In this document: positions 16,668-24,301 of the stretch, one piece after another
Layout of the letters: each line of letters starts with the position of its first letter
How positions within the stretch are numbered: position 1 is the first letter of the stretch
Assembly: GCF_029382225.1 (NCBI RefSeq)
Contig: NZ_JARLTC010000012.1
Span: 1 to 64,000, forward strand
Source of the DNA: Spongiactinospora sp. TRM90649
GTDB lineage: Bacteria; Actinomycetota; Actinomycetes; Streptosporangiales; Streptosporangiaceae
DNA length: 64,000 nucleotides
Reading direction: 5' to 3'
The notes under the pieces: generated by a model
What the model was told of the DNA's origin: nothing
What the model saw: the letters and a program-made list of their open reading frames with translations, nothing else
Databases searched by the model: none
Made by a program: the position numbers and the translations under genes

Positions 16668-17501
16668 ATGGCCGAGCCGAACAGGGCTCCTGCGGGAATC
16701 AACACCAACGTGCCCAGCGTCGCGCGGGTCTACGACTACTTCCTCGGGGGCAAGGACAACTTCGCCGTGGACCGCGAAGTGGTCGAGCAGGTGGCCAAGC
16801 TCATGCCGGCCGGGTGGAACCCGGGCACCGGCGCGCAGGACAACCGGGCGTTCCTGCGGCGGACCGTGCGCCACCTGACGCGGGAGGCGGGCATCCGGCA
16901 GTTCATCGACATCGGTTCCGGCCTGCCCACCCAGGGCAACGTCCACGAGGTCGCCCAGGAGGCGGCGCCCTCGGCCAGGGTGGTCTACGTGGACAACGAC
17001 CCCATCGTGCTGGTACATGCCAGGGCCCTGCTCGGACGCGACCCCGGCACCGCCGTCATCACCGCCGACGTGCGCGACCCCGACGAGATCGTGGGCAACC
17101 CCGCGATCCGCGACTTCATCGACTTCAAGCAGCCCGTCGGGCTGCTGATGCTGGCCATCCTGCACCACATCAACGACCACGAGAACCCGGGCGGCATCAC
17201 CCGGCGGCTCACCGACGCCATGCCGGACGGCAGCCACCTGGTCATCTCCCACTTCCGCAATCCGGGCGCGGCCCGGCCGGATGACGCCGACCTGGCCGAC
17301 CGGTGCGAGCGGCTGTTCAACGACCGGCTCGGAGCCGGCCGCTGGCGCACCCAGCAGGAGATCACCGCCTACTTCGGCGACTGGAAGCTGCTGGACCCGG
17401 GGCTCGTGCCCCTCCCCGAGTGGCGTCCCGACCCGGGCGAGCGGATCGAGGAGCACCCGGTCTACCACCTGTTCGTCGGCGGCGTGGCCCGCAAGAACTG
17501 A
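16668..17501 (+). CDS. DUF574-type SAM-dependent methyltransferase
   Basis: A 277-residue member of the actinobacterial SAM-methyltransferase family formerly DUF574 (Methyltransf_19). The hallmark N-terminus VARVYDYFLGGKDNFAVDRE is present (~16-35), followed by the SAM motif FIDIGSGLPTQGNVHEVA and acidic strand end VVYVDNDPIV, then LMLAILHHI. The paralogue family is highly expanded in Streptosporangiales and Streptomyces; substrates are mostly unknown. The ATG at 16668 is preferred because GGAG lies eight bases upstream; the frame extends further upstream without family sequence. The gene stands alone, converging with the DNA ligase. Confidence 0.9.
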   Translation: MAEPNRAPAGINTNVPSVARVYDYFLGGKDNFAVDREVVEQVAKLMPAGWNPGTGAQDNRAFLRRTVRHLTREAGIRQFIDIGSGLPTQGNVHEVAQEAAPSARVVYVDNDPIVLVHARALLGRDPGTAVITADVRDPDEIVGNPAIRDFIDFKQPVGLLMLAILHHINDHENPGGITRRLTDAMPDGSHLVISHFRNPGAARPDDADLADRCERLFNDRLGAGRWRTQQEITAYFGDWKLLDPGLVPLPEWRPDPGERIEEHPVYHLFVGGVARKN

Positions 17502-17505
17502 CCGG

Positions 17506-18504
17506 TCACCCGGCTCTGCGGCCCGGGTCGCCGTTCTCACGGCGGACGTCGGCGGGGTCCTTGTCCGAGCGCAGGCCGCGCCAGGACGGGTGGCGCATCA
17601 TGCCATCGCCGGTCCACTCGCCGAACCGCACCTCGCCGACGAGCATCGGCTCCACCCACCGGGCCTCGCGGGCGTGCTCGCGGGGCACCGGGCCGTCGAA
17701 CGGCGAGTCCTCCCGGGTGAGCGGCGCGAGCCGCGCGGCCAGGTCGCGCAGCGCGGCCTCGGTGAAGCCGGTGCCCACGTGCCCGGCGAACAGCAGGTGC
17801 CCGGTGGCGTCGCGGACGCCGAGCAGCAGCGACCCGATCGTCCCGGCCCGCCGTCCGGCCCCGGGCTTCCAGCCGCCGATGACGACCTCCTGGGTGCGGA
17901 GGTTCTTCACCTTCGTCCACTCCGCGCTGCGCCTGCCCACCCGGTACGGCGAGTCCAACCGCTTGGCCACGACCCCCTCCAGCCGCCACTGCCTGCTCAG
18001 GTCCACCGCCTGTTCCCCCGAGCCACGGCCGGAGAACCAGACGGGCACCTGCCAGCGCGCCCCCGGCGTGACGATCTCCTCCAGCAGCTCCCGCCGCTCG
18101 GTGTACGGGCGGCCCACCACCGCCTCCGTCCCCACGTGCAGCACGTCGAACAGCAGGTACGTCACCGGCACCGCGTTGACCAGCTCGGCGATCCTGGCGG
18201 GCCGCCGCTGGTGCATGCGCGGCTGCAACGCCTCGAAGGACGGCCTGTCGTCCTCGTCGAACGCGACGATCTCCCCGTCGAGCACCAGGTCGCGGCCGCC
18301 CACGGCGCCGCCCAGCATGTGCAGCTCCGGGTAGGCGACCGTGATGTCCTTGGCGCTACGGGAGACCAGCCGTACGGCGCCGCCCTCCACGTAGGCCAGG
18401 GCGCGCACGCCGTCCCACTTCATCTCGAACGCCCAGCGGTCCCCGGCCGGCGGCAGGGCACCGAGCACCGCCATCATCGGCGCATACAGCGGCAAACCAC
18501 TCAC
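17506..18504 (-). CDS. ATP-dependent DNA ligase (LigD ligase-domain type)
   Basis: A protein of ~332 residues with the ATP-dependent DNA ligase core and OB fold. The adenylated lysine motif is EMKWDGVRA, followed by DGEIVAFD, TYLLFDVL, LEGVVAKRLDSPY and EWTKVKN, the nucleotidyltransferase motifs in order. The OB domain (~190-310) ends VRFGEWT.DGMMRHPSWRGLR. This matches the single-domain actinobacterial ligases related to the ligase part of LigD, which act in repair or end-joining; no polymerase or nuclease domain is adjacent. The GTG at 18504 is the best start, as family similarity begins within a few residues, but no ribosome site is seen, so the message may be leaderless. Confidence 0.88.
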   Translation of the reverse strand: MSGLPLYAPMMAVLGALPPAGDRWAFEMKWDGVRALAYVEGGAVRLVSRSAKDITVAYPELHMLGGAVGGRDLVLDGEIVAFDEDDRPSFEALQPRMHQRRPARIAELVNAVPVTYLLFDVLHVGTEAVVGRPYTERRELLEEIVTPGARWQVPVWFSGRGSGEQAVDLSRQWRLEGVVAKRLDSPYRVGRRSAEWTKVKNLRTQEVVIGGWKPGAGRRAGTIGSLLLGVRDATGHLLFAGHVGTGFTEAALRDLAARLAPLTREDSPFDGPVPREHAREARWVEPMLVGEVRFGEWTGDGMMRHPSWRGLRSDKDPADVRRENGDPGRRAG

Positions 18505-18644
18505 AGTGGGATAAATACCCAGTCTGCCTGATCCGCCCCTCCCCCCGTCCGCGCCCCGCCCGAGGGCCCGGATTTTGCGCCGAACGGTCGCACTGGAGCG
18601 GCGCGAAGTGACATCCTTGAAGAGGCGCGGCGGCTGCCGGGAAA

Positions 18645-18670
18645 TGCAATGAAGATATGTCCACATTGCA
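18645..18670. promoter_or_regulatory. Inverted repeat TGCAATG/CATTGCA
   Basis: TGCAATG (18645-18651) and CATTGCA (18664-18670) are perfect 7-bp arms with a 12-nt spacer. They lie 51 bp before the supported ATG of the alpha-CTD/sigma4-like gene and in the divergent region shared with the DNA ligase. Position and symmetry suggest an operator. The cognate regulator is unknown. Confidence 0.45.
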
Positions 18671-18720
18671 GTGAATCGGCCGATCGGAGCAGATTCACCT
18701 GCCCGACTCTGCGAGGTCGT

Positions 18721-19734
18721 ATGCCATCAGCGGAGGAAATCCTGGCCTCCCTGCTCAGGGACAAACGAGCCGGCCGGGTTCTGGCCGAGGCTTTCACCGA
18801 GATTCCCGAAGGAATCCCAGCGGAGGTCTCACGCGACGAGGCCACCGTGCGCGAAGCGGTGCGGCTCACCGCGCAGATGATCCGCCGGGTCTACCCCGAC
18901 TGCTACGGCGACGCCCTGCCCGGCCTGCACCTGATCGCCGATCACGAGATCACCGCCCAGGAGATGGCCACCCGCTACCGCTACGCGCTGGCCCGCGACG
19001 GCATCCGCACCTGGGGCGACCTGGCCTCCTGCGACGAGATCCGGCTGCTCGACATCCGCATGTTCGGCTCCACCTGCCTGGCCGCGGTGGTCGAGGCCGC
19101 GGTGTGGCGGATGGCGGTGATCGCCCTCGACGGCTCCGGCCGGTTCCCCGACCCACCGCCCGAGCCCGTCGCCCCGCCCGAGTGGATCGCGCTCCCGCTG
19201 CGCGCGCTCGTCGCCTGGGCGGTCGTCGAACGCGGCGTCACCACGCTCGACGAACTGCTCAGCCTCTCCCCCCGCCTGGGGCCGTTGCCCGCGGGCATCA
19301 CCAGTCAGTGGCGGCAGGCCAACGAGATGAACCTGCGCGCCTTCGTCGGCGCCGCCGCCCCCACTCCGCCCGACCTCGGGGCGCTGCTGCGCTCCCTGCT
19401 GTCCGAGGTGGACGGCAGGCGCGAGACGATCCTGATCCGCCGCACCTTCGCCCCGCGCCCCGAGACCTACCAGTCGCTCGGCAGGCGGCTCGGCGTGAGC
19501 GCGGGCAGGGTCAGGCAATTGGAGGAGTCGGCGCTGAGCAGGCTCGGCTACGCCGCCGAGACCTCCCGGTACACCGCGCTGCGCCGCTACCTCGACGACC
19601 GCCTCCGCGACGCCCCTTCCTGCTCCGCCGTCCGGCTCAGCGACCCCGATCCGGTGCTGGCCAAGCTGCTCGGCTGGCTGCACGACACCCACGCCGACGC
19701 GCACGCCTGCGTGCCGCCCCGCCGTCCCTGCTGA
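18721..19734 (+). CDS. Protein with RNAP alpha-CTD-like and sigma region 4-like domains
   Basis: A 337-residue protein. Residues ~93-126 (GIRTWGDLASCDEIRLLDIRMFG) mirror the helix-hairpin-helix of the RNA polymerase alpha C-terminal domain. A second, weaker GVTTLDELL copy lies at ~172-180. Residues ~233-275 (RETILIRRTFA...TYQSLGRRLGVSAGRVRQLEESAL) match the sigma-70 region 4 helix-turn-helix. It lacks regions 2 and 3, so it cannot be a complete sigma factor; it is more likely a DNA-binding regulator that touches polymerase. The ATG at 18721 is supported by GAGG just upstream; an earlier ATG at 18649 would add a Cys-containing tail without a ribosome site. The gene is monocistronic. Confidence 0.7.
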   Translation: MPSAEEILASLLRDKRAGRVLAEAFTEIPEGIPAEVSRDEATVREAVRLTAQMIRRVYPDCYGDALPGLHLIADHEITAQEMATRYRYALARDGIRTWGDLASCDEIRLLDIRMFGSTCLAAVVEAAVWRMAVIALDGSGRFPDPPPEPVAPPEWIALPLRALVAWAVVERGVTTLDELLSLSPRLGPLPAGITSQWRQANEMNLRAFVGAAAPTPPDLGALLRSLLSEVDGRRETILIRRTFAPRPETYQSLGRRLGVSAGRVRQLEESALSRLGYAAETSRYTALRRYLDDRLRDAPSCSAVRLSDPDPVLAKLLGWLHDTHADAHACVPPRRPC

Positions 19735-19780
19735 GCACAGCGGGACGACGAGGCGGCGAGACGGCCGGCGGCGACGCGGC

Positions 19781-20200
19781 TCAGAGCGCGAGCAGCGCGC
19801 TGACCGGCATTCGGGTGTCGGCCAGCGGGCGAACCGCGATCCGCAGCAGCGCCAGCGCGTTGTCGTCGCCCGCGATGCGGTTGGCGCTCAGCCCGCCGCA
19901 CGCCTCACAGTGATGGATGATCAGCCATTCGCCGTCCGGCCGGGCCGTGATGCTCAGTGCGGTCATCCGGCCGCCGCAGGCCGCCCGCCGGTCGCCGGGG
20001 GTCCGGTCGTCCAGGTGGACGCTGGTCAGGCAGTGCGGGCAGTGGTTGCGGTGGGCGGTGCCCGGCGCGCTGAGTGGCACGTCGAGGCGGCAACCGGCGC
20101 AGCGGAACGCGCCGCCCCGCCCCGCCGGTCGGTCGCCGGTCGCCCGGAGCCGGTCCTTGCCGCGTTGCGGCCTGCGTGTGAACGCCTTCCTGCGTGGCAC
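19781..20200 (-). CDS. RNHCP domain zinc protein, copy 2
   Basis: A 139-residue RNHCP-family protein, named for its HRNHCPHC motif. Zinc-binding pairs are visible: C-A-G-C at ~34-37, HCPHC at ~53-57 and H-H-C-E-A-C at ~95-100. A basic Arg/Lys-rich N-terminal tail of ~30 residues precedes the domain and is absent from copy 1. The GTG at 20200 lies 7 bp after the stop of the paralogue at 20208-20573, with GAGG as ribosome site, so the two form an operon. Function is unknown; RNA or ribosome association has been suggested for such small zinc proteins, but nothing here proves it. Confidence 0.82.
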   Translation of the reverse strand: MPRRKAFTRRPQRGKDRLRATGDRPAGRGGAFRCAGCRLDVPLSAPGTAHRNHCPHCLTSVHLDDRTPGDRRAACGGRMTALSITARPDGEWLIIHHCEACGGLSANRIAGDDNALALLRIAVRPLADTRMPVSALLAL

Positions 20201-20207
20201 GGCGGCC

Positions 20208-20573
20208 TCACAGATCGCCGAAGGCTTCGAGCGGGAACGGCGGCTGCGCGAGCGGCCGGACCGCCATCCGCATCAGGATGAGCTGGTTGTCGTCTCCCCT
20301 GATCGGATTCGAGGTGAGTTCGCCGCACCTGGTGCAGCGGTGGATGACCATCCAGCCGCCGTCGCGCAGCACCGCGATGGCGATCGGGGACATCCGCGAC
20401 CCGCACTCCGAAGGACCGCCCTCGGACCGGTCGATGACGTGCTGGGAGTGCAGGCAGCTCGGACAGTGGTTGCGCCGGTGCCCGTCGGGGGCGACCGCGG
20501 TGACGGTCAGCCCGCAACGGACACAGGTGAAGGTCTCGGTGGTGACGATGGGACGAGGTGATCGTGCGGACAC
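20208..20573 (-). CDS. RNHCP domain zinc protein, copy 1
   Basis: A 121-residue RNHCP-family protein, paralogous to its downstream neighbour. It shows C-V-R-C at ~17-20, HRRNHCPSC at ~32-40 and HRCTRCG at ~78-84, then the shared SNPIRGDDNQLILMRMAVRPLA block. The GTG at 20573 is preceded by AAGGAG, a good ribosome site. It leads the two-gene operon. Tandem copies that share the DDN-x-L..MAVRPLA block but differ in the N-terminus suggest duplication followed by divergence. Confidence 0.85.
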   Translation of the reverse strand: MSARSPRPIVTTETFTCVRCGLTVTAVAPDGHRRNHCPSCLHSQHVIDRSEGGPSECGSRMSPIAIAVLRDGGWMVIHRCTRCGELTSNPIRGDDNQLILMRMAVRPLAQPPFPLEAFGDL

Positions 20574-20841
20574 CTTGGATACTCCTTGCCGGAAATGACG
20601 TGAGCAGCAAGGAAGCGCCGAGCGGACCTCATACGGACGTGCGTGGACCGGCCCCCGACCGGGGACGGTAGTCGAGAACGGTCAGGGACGGCGGAAGCGC
20701 ACGGCACGACGAGACGCGCTTGGCGCGGTCCGAGGCATAAACCATTCCCTTCTCGGGGCGCACGGCACCCGAACTCCACCGGTGGACACCTGCCACGCTA
20801 ACAACGCCCCCCGGCCTGGCGCGATCGGTTTTTCCGCCGCC

Positions 20842-21060
20842 CTATTCCGGGGCGAGCACCGCCCGCAGCACGGCCCCGGTGTCGCACAGGTCGGGCAGCA
20901 CCAGATGGGCTCCGGCGGACCTGAGCGCGGCGGCGTCCTCGCTCCCGGTGGCCACCGCCACGACCCGCACCCGCCCACCAGACCGGCGCGCACGTCGTTG
21001 GACGTGTCTCCGACCAGCACGGTGTTCGCGGCGGTGAACGGCACGCCGTGCCGGGCGGCG
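20842..21060 (-). pseudogene. 3' fragment of HAD-family phosphatase, frameshifted
   Basis: The minus strand encodes RHGVPFTAANTVLVGDTSND, the phosphoaspartate-domain motif of HAD-superfamily phosphatases, then loses frame at about 20976. The tail VVAVATGSEDAAAL...LPDLCDTGAVLRAVL continues in the neighbouring frame to a stop at 20842. A single missing base within a GGCGGG run accounts for the shift. The N-terminal half, with the catalytic D-x-D, is absent because the chitinase gene ends about 90 bp further on. The gene is therefore a truncated remnant. The one-base shift alone could be a sequencing error; the truncation could not. Confidence 0.7.
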
Positions 21061-21152
21061 GACGCGGGAGCGGTACGACGCCGCCACCGTGCCGCGCGGC
21101 CATCCGGCCTACGCGGCCCCGCGCGCCCGGGGCGTGGAGTGAACCGGTCCGA

Positions 21153-22103
21153 TCAGCAGCTCAGGTTGCCGCCGGGGGTGGTGCCGAGGATCTGGACGAA
21201 CCGCTGGTACGACTGGATCCGGCTCTGGACCTGCTGCGGGTTGCCGCCGTTGCACTCCAGCGCGCCGTTGATGCTGCGGATGGTCTCGCCGAAGCCCCGG
21301 CTGTTCACCATGGCGTCGTGGGGGGTCATGGTGCCCGGCCCCCGCTGGGTGTTCCAGTACCACAGGGCGGTCTTCCAGGCCACCGCCGAGTCGTTCTCGA
21401 CCAGGTAGGGGTTGCGCAGCAGGTCGATCCCGAGCGCGTCGCCCGCGGCCTTGTAGTTGTAGTTCCAGCTGAGCTGGATCGGGCCGCGCCCGTAGTAGGC
21501 GGCCTGGCCCGCCGGGCAGCCGTACGACTGGCTGCGGTCGCAGTAGTGCGGGTAGTTCGCGGTGTTCTGCTCGACGATGTAGTACAGGCCGCCGGTCTCG
21601 TGGCTGACGTTGGCCAGGAAGGCCGCGGCCTCCTGCCTGCGCACGGTGTCGGTGCCGGTCTTGGCGAAGCCCGGGTAGGCGCTGAGCGCCGCGACCAGGC
21701 CGGTATAGGTGTAGAAGGGCTTGCGGTTCGGGAACATCTGCTCGAACTGCGGCTGGGTGACGACGAACCCGACCGGGTCGGGGGTGGACGTGGGCGTGAC
21801 CGTCGGGGTCACAGTGGGTGTCACGGTCGGGGTCGGGCTGGGCGACGGTTCGCCTCCGTCGCACACGCCGCGGTCGGCCCAGACCAGTGCGCGGCCGGGG
21901 ATCTCGTTCTGGGTCCACCACTTGGCGGCCCAGTTGTGCCCGCCGTACGACACCAGCGCGCCGCCGAGGTAGACCGAAGACGAGCGCCACGCCGTGGCGC
22001 AGACCGCCGCGGCGGCGGAGGACATCGGGGCGAGCACCGCCAGCGTCCCGGTGGCCACCGCCGCCACGGCGGCGATCGACGCGGTGATCCGTAGCCTTCT
22101 CAT
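21153..22103 (-). CDS. Secreted GH19 chitinase with chitin-binding module
   Basis: A 316-residue secreted enzyme that hydrolyses chitin. A signal peptide (MRRLRITASIAAVAAV..) ends near residue 33. Residues ~34-80 are a CBM5/12-type chitin-binding module (AWRSSSVYLGGALVSYGGHNW...WADRGVC), residues ~84-110 a Pro/Thr linker of TPTV repeats, and ~111-316 the GH19 lysozyme-like fold. The catalytic pair is Glu169 in SHETGG and Glu178 in YIVEQ, the nine-residue spacing of bacterial GH19 enzymes, with YYGRGPIQLSWNYNY following. The ATG at 22103 follows GGGTG. A perfect palindrome lies about 54 bp upstream. The gene is monocistronic. Confidence 0.94.
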   Translation of the reverse strand: MRRLRITASIAAVAAVATGTLAVLAPMSSAAAAVCATAWRSSSVYLGGALVSYGGHNWAAKWWTQNEIPGRALVWADRGVCDGGEPSPSPTPTVTPTVTPTVTPTSTPDPVGFVVTQPQFEQMFPNRKPFYTYTGLVAALSAYPGFAKTGTDTVRRQEAAAFLANVSHETGGLYYIVEQNTANYPHYCDRSQSYGCPAGQAAYYGRGPIQLSWNYNYKAAGDALGIDLLRNPYLVENDSAVAWKTALWYWNTQRGPGTMTPHDAMVNSRGFGETIRSINGALECNGGNPQQVQSRIQSYQRFVQILGTTPGGNLSC

Positions 22104-22156
22104 CGACACCCTGACCACTCCTTCGTCGGCCGTGGAGACGCCGACCACTCCATTTC

Positions 22157-22177
22157 TTTTAGGAAAGTTTCCTAAAA
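22157..22177. promoter_or_regulatory. Perfect 21-bp palindrome upstream of chitinase
   Basis: TTTTAGGAAA (22157-22166) and TTTCCTAAAA (22168-22177) are perfect 10-bp arms around a single central base. It is very AT-rich against a ~73% GC background and lies 54 bp before the chitinase ATG. Similar AGGAAA/TTTCCT palindromes occur before secreted polysaccharide-degrading genes in actinomycetes. It does not match the DasR consensus, so another sugar-responsive repressor is inferred. Confidence 0.7.
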
Positions 22178-22384
22178 GTCATCGCGATAGTAGTTTTCAC
22201 AAGCCCCCTCCACAAGGCCCAACCCGGGTTGTGAAGGAGTGCGAGCGGCGTCATCGTACGCGCGTGGAGACCGGCGCTTCCGCCGTTCCGCCGAGCCCGC
22301 GGGAATCCGGCCCGCCCGCTCCAGCGCGGCTCGACCGGGGGCGCGGATGCTGGACGTCGCAGTGCCGCGCCACAGGGAGTACCG

Positions 22385-23158
22385 ATGAGTGATCTGACCG
22401 GCAGGACGGCCCTGGTGACGGGAGCCTCACGAGGCATCGGCCGGGCCGTCGCCCGGCGGCTCGCCGCCGACGGGGCCGTGGTCGCGGTCCACTACGCCAC
22501 CGACGAGCGGGCGGCGGCCGAGACGGTGACGGCCATCGAGGAGGCGGGCGGCACCGCCTTCGCGGTGGGCGCGCGGTTCGGCGGCGCGGCACCGCTCATC
22601 GAGGAGATCGACGGCCTGCTCGCCGCCGTGGCCGAAGGGCTGCGCGGACACCCGCTCGACGTGCTGGTCAACAACGCCGGGACCTGGGTGGGCTCCTTCG
22701 CGCACGTCACCCCCGAGGAGTTCGCCCGGGTCTTCACGGTGAACGTGGCCGCGCCGTTCTTCCTGATCCAGCGGGCGCTGGCGATGATGGGCGACGGCGG
22801 CCGGATCGTGAACATCTCCTCGGCGGGCACCCGGGTCGCGCTGGCCCAGGAGGTGCCCTACGCGATGTCCAAGGCCGCCGTGCAGGGCATGGGTCTGGCG
22901 CTGGCCAACGAACTCGGCGACCGGGGGATCACCATCAACGCGGTGTCCCCCGGCCCGACCTACACGGGCCGGAACGCGCACTGGCTCGACGACCCGACGG
23001 CCTCGGCCGACATCGTCGGGGCGACCGCCCTGGGCAGGCTGGGCCGCCCGGGCGACATCGCCGACGTGGTGGCGTTCCTCGCCTCAGACGACGCCCGCTG
23101 GCTCACCGCGAACCTGATCGACGCCAGCGGCGGCATCTGGCTCGGCCCCCGCTTCTGA
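22385..23158 (+). CDS. SDR-family NAD(P)-dependent oxidoreductase
   Basis: A 257-residue classical short-chain dehydrogenase/reductase. The cofactor motif TGASRGIG is at 12-19, NNAG at 96-99, catalytic Ser145 or Ser146 in NISSAG, and the Y-x-x-x-K pair Tyr159/Lys163. The C-terminus ends LIDASGGIWLGPRF. HYATD after the second strand suggests NADP preference, but that is weak. The ATG at 22385 follows AGGGAG. The substrate is not readable. It is divergent from the chitinase and converges with the Spo0M-like gene. Confidence 0.9.
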   Translation: MSDLTGRTALVTGASRGIGRAVARRLAADGAVVAVHYATDERAAAETVTAIEEAGGTAFAVGARFGGAAPLIEEIDGLLAAVAEGLRGHPLDVLVNNAGTWVGSFAHVTPEEFARVFTVNVAAPFFLIQRALAMMGDGGRIVNISSAGTRVALAQEVPYAMSKAAVQGMGLALANELGDRGITINAVSPGPTYTGRNAHWLDDPTASADIVGATALGRLGRPGDIADVVAFLASDDARWLTANLIDASGGIWLGPRF

Positions 23159-23180
23159 GCGCGGGGGCCGGGGCCGTGAG

Positions 23181-24152
23181 TCAGTCCTCTTCCTCGTCCT
23201 CCTCGAAGATCTCCTCGACCACCTCGGCGGCCACGAAGCCGCCGACGACACCCGCGGCGCCCGCAGCCGCCACGGTGCCCCAGCCGGGGCCGTCGCCGTG
23301 ATGCCCGCCGTGGTGACCGCCGTGATGCCCGCCGTGGTGGTCACCGTGGTAGCCGTGCTCGTGCTCGCCGTAGTGGCCGCCGCCGCCGAATTGGGTGAGG
23401 GCGGTGAGCCAGCTCTCGATCTCGGCCGCCCAGTCGCGGCTCAGCGCCTCGTCGTGCGACGCCTGGAAGCGGCCGATGGCGTCGCCGCCGTAGTGCCCGC
23501 CGCGCCGGTCGGCCTCCACCACGACCTGGATGCCCTCCGGGCGGGTGATGAAGGTCAGCTCCACCTCGTTGATCCGGGCGGCAAGCCCGGTCGGTGGGTA
23601 CAGCTCGATCTCCTGGTAGAAGGGAAGGTCCTGGTGCGCGCCGTAGATGTGGCCCATCTCCAGGTCGGCCGACTTGAAGCCGAAGCCCAGCCGGGCGAAC
23701 GCCTCCAGCACCGCGGCCTGGGACGGCAGCGGCTCGACCGACAGCGGGTCGAGGTCGCCCTTGTCCACGGCCCTGGCGATGGCCAGCTCGGTGCGCACGC
23801 CCAGCGCCATGCCGCTCAGCGGCCTGCCCGCCACCTCGCTGATCGGCGTCTCCCACGGAACCTGGATCTCGAACGGGATCGTCTTCCGCTCGCCCTGGCG
23901 CAGGGTGAACGGCCCCGACACCTGAACGCGGAGGAACTCGGCGAGCCCACTCGTCTCACCCTCGTCGTGCTCGGCCTCGGCCCTCGCCACCAGACCCAGC
24001 TCGATGTGCTCGATGGCCGCGTCGAACTCTCCGCCGGACAGGCGCACCTCGCCGTCGAGGCGCCCGCCCGGCCGCACGCGCGGGGTAGCCAGGACCGTGT
24101 CCACCGTGGGCGCGCCCACGCCGAAGGCGCCCAGCATCCGTTTGAAGACCAC
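23181..24152 (-). CDS. Spo0M-like (SpoOM/arrestin-fold) protein with His-rich segment
   Basis: A 323-residue protein. Residues ~1-230 match the sporulation-control protein Spo0M: opening VFKRMLGAFGVGAPTVDTVL, then RVRPGGRLDGEVRLSGG, and the middle GFGFKSADLEMG. Two arrestin-like beta domains are expected, with a cytoplasmic role in stress or development. The C-terminal extension is unusual: residues ~258-285 are a run of HHGG repeats (EHEHGYHGDHHGG..), then a Gly/Ala-rich hydrophobic stretch and an acidic EEDEEED tail. The His run could bind Ni, Zn or Co. The ATG at 24152 has GAGGGG upstream. Confidence 0.82.
   Translation of the reverse strand: MVFKRMLGAFGVGAPTVDTVLATPRVRPGGRLDGEVRLSGGEFDAAIEHIELGLVARAEAEHDEGETSGLAEFLRVQVSGPFTLRQGERKTIPFEIQVPWETPISEVAGRPLSGMALGVRTELAIARAVDKGDLDPLSVEPLPSQAAVLEAFARLGFGFKSADLEMGHIYGAHQDLPFYQEIELYPPTGLAARINEVELTFITRPEGIQVVVEADRRGGHYGGDAIGRFQASHDEALSRDWAAEIESWLTALTQFGGGGHYGEHEHGYHGDHHGGHHGGHHGGHHGDGPGWGTVAAAGAAGVVGGFVAAEVVEEIFEEDEEED
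23284..23345. repeat. Tandem repeat encoding HHGG in the Spo0M-like gene
   Basis: A degenerate 12-bp unit of the type GTGATGCCCGCC / GTGGTGACCGCC repeats about four to five times inside the Spo0M-like gene, encoding successive HHGG units on the minus strand. Because the unit is a multiple of three, copy-number change would lengthen or shorten the His run without breaking the frame. Confidence 0.7.
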
Positions 24153-24301
24153 GTTTCATCCCCTCTTGTACCTGCCACGACCTGTGGCGGCTCGTGACTC
24201 AAACGATCACCCGGGCCGGGTGGTTCCGAATGCCGCACTGACCTTTCAGCTACCCTTTCGAGGGCAGGTGTCAGGGGGAGAGGATCGGTGGCGACGACTC
24301 G

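Noticed and set aside
18649..18720. N-terminal zinc-ribbon extension of the alpha-CTD/sigma4-like protein
   Set aside because: The Cys-containing segment overlaps the inverted repeat, and its ATG lacks a ribosome site, while the ATG at 18721 has one.
20574..20640. Possible Zur box upstream of the RNHCP operon
   Set aside because: The partial match around GGAAATGAC lacks the inverted symmetry of actinobacterial Zur sites.
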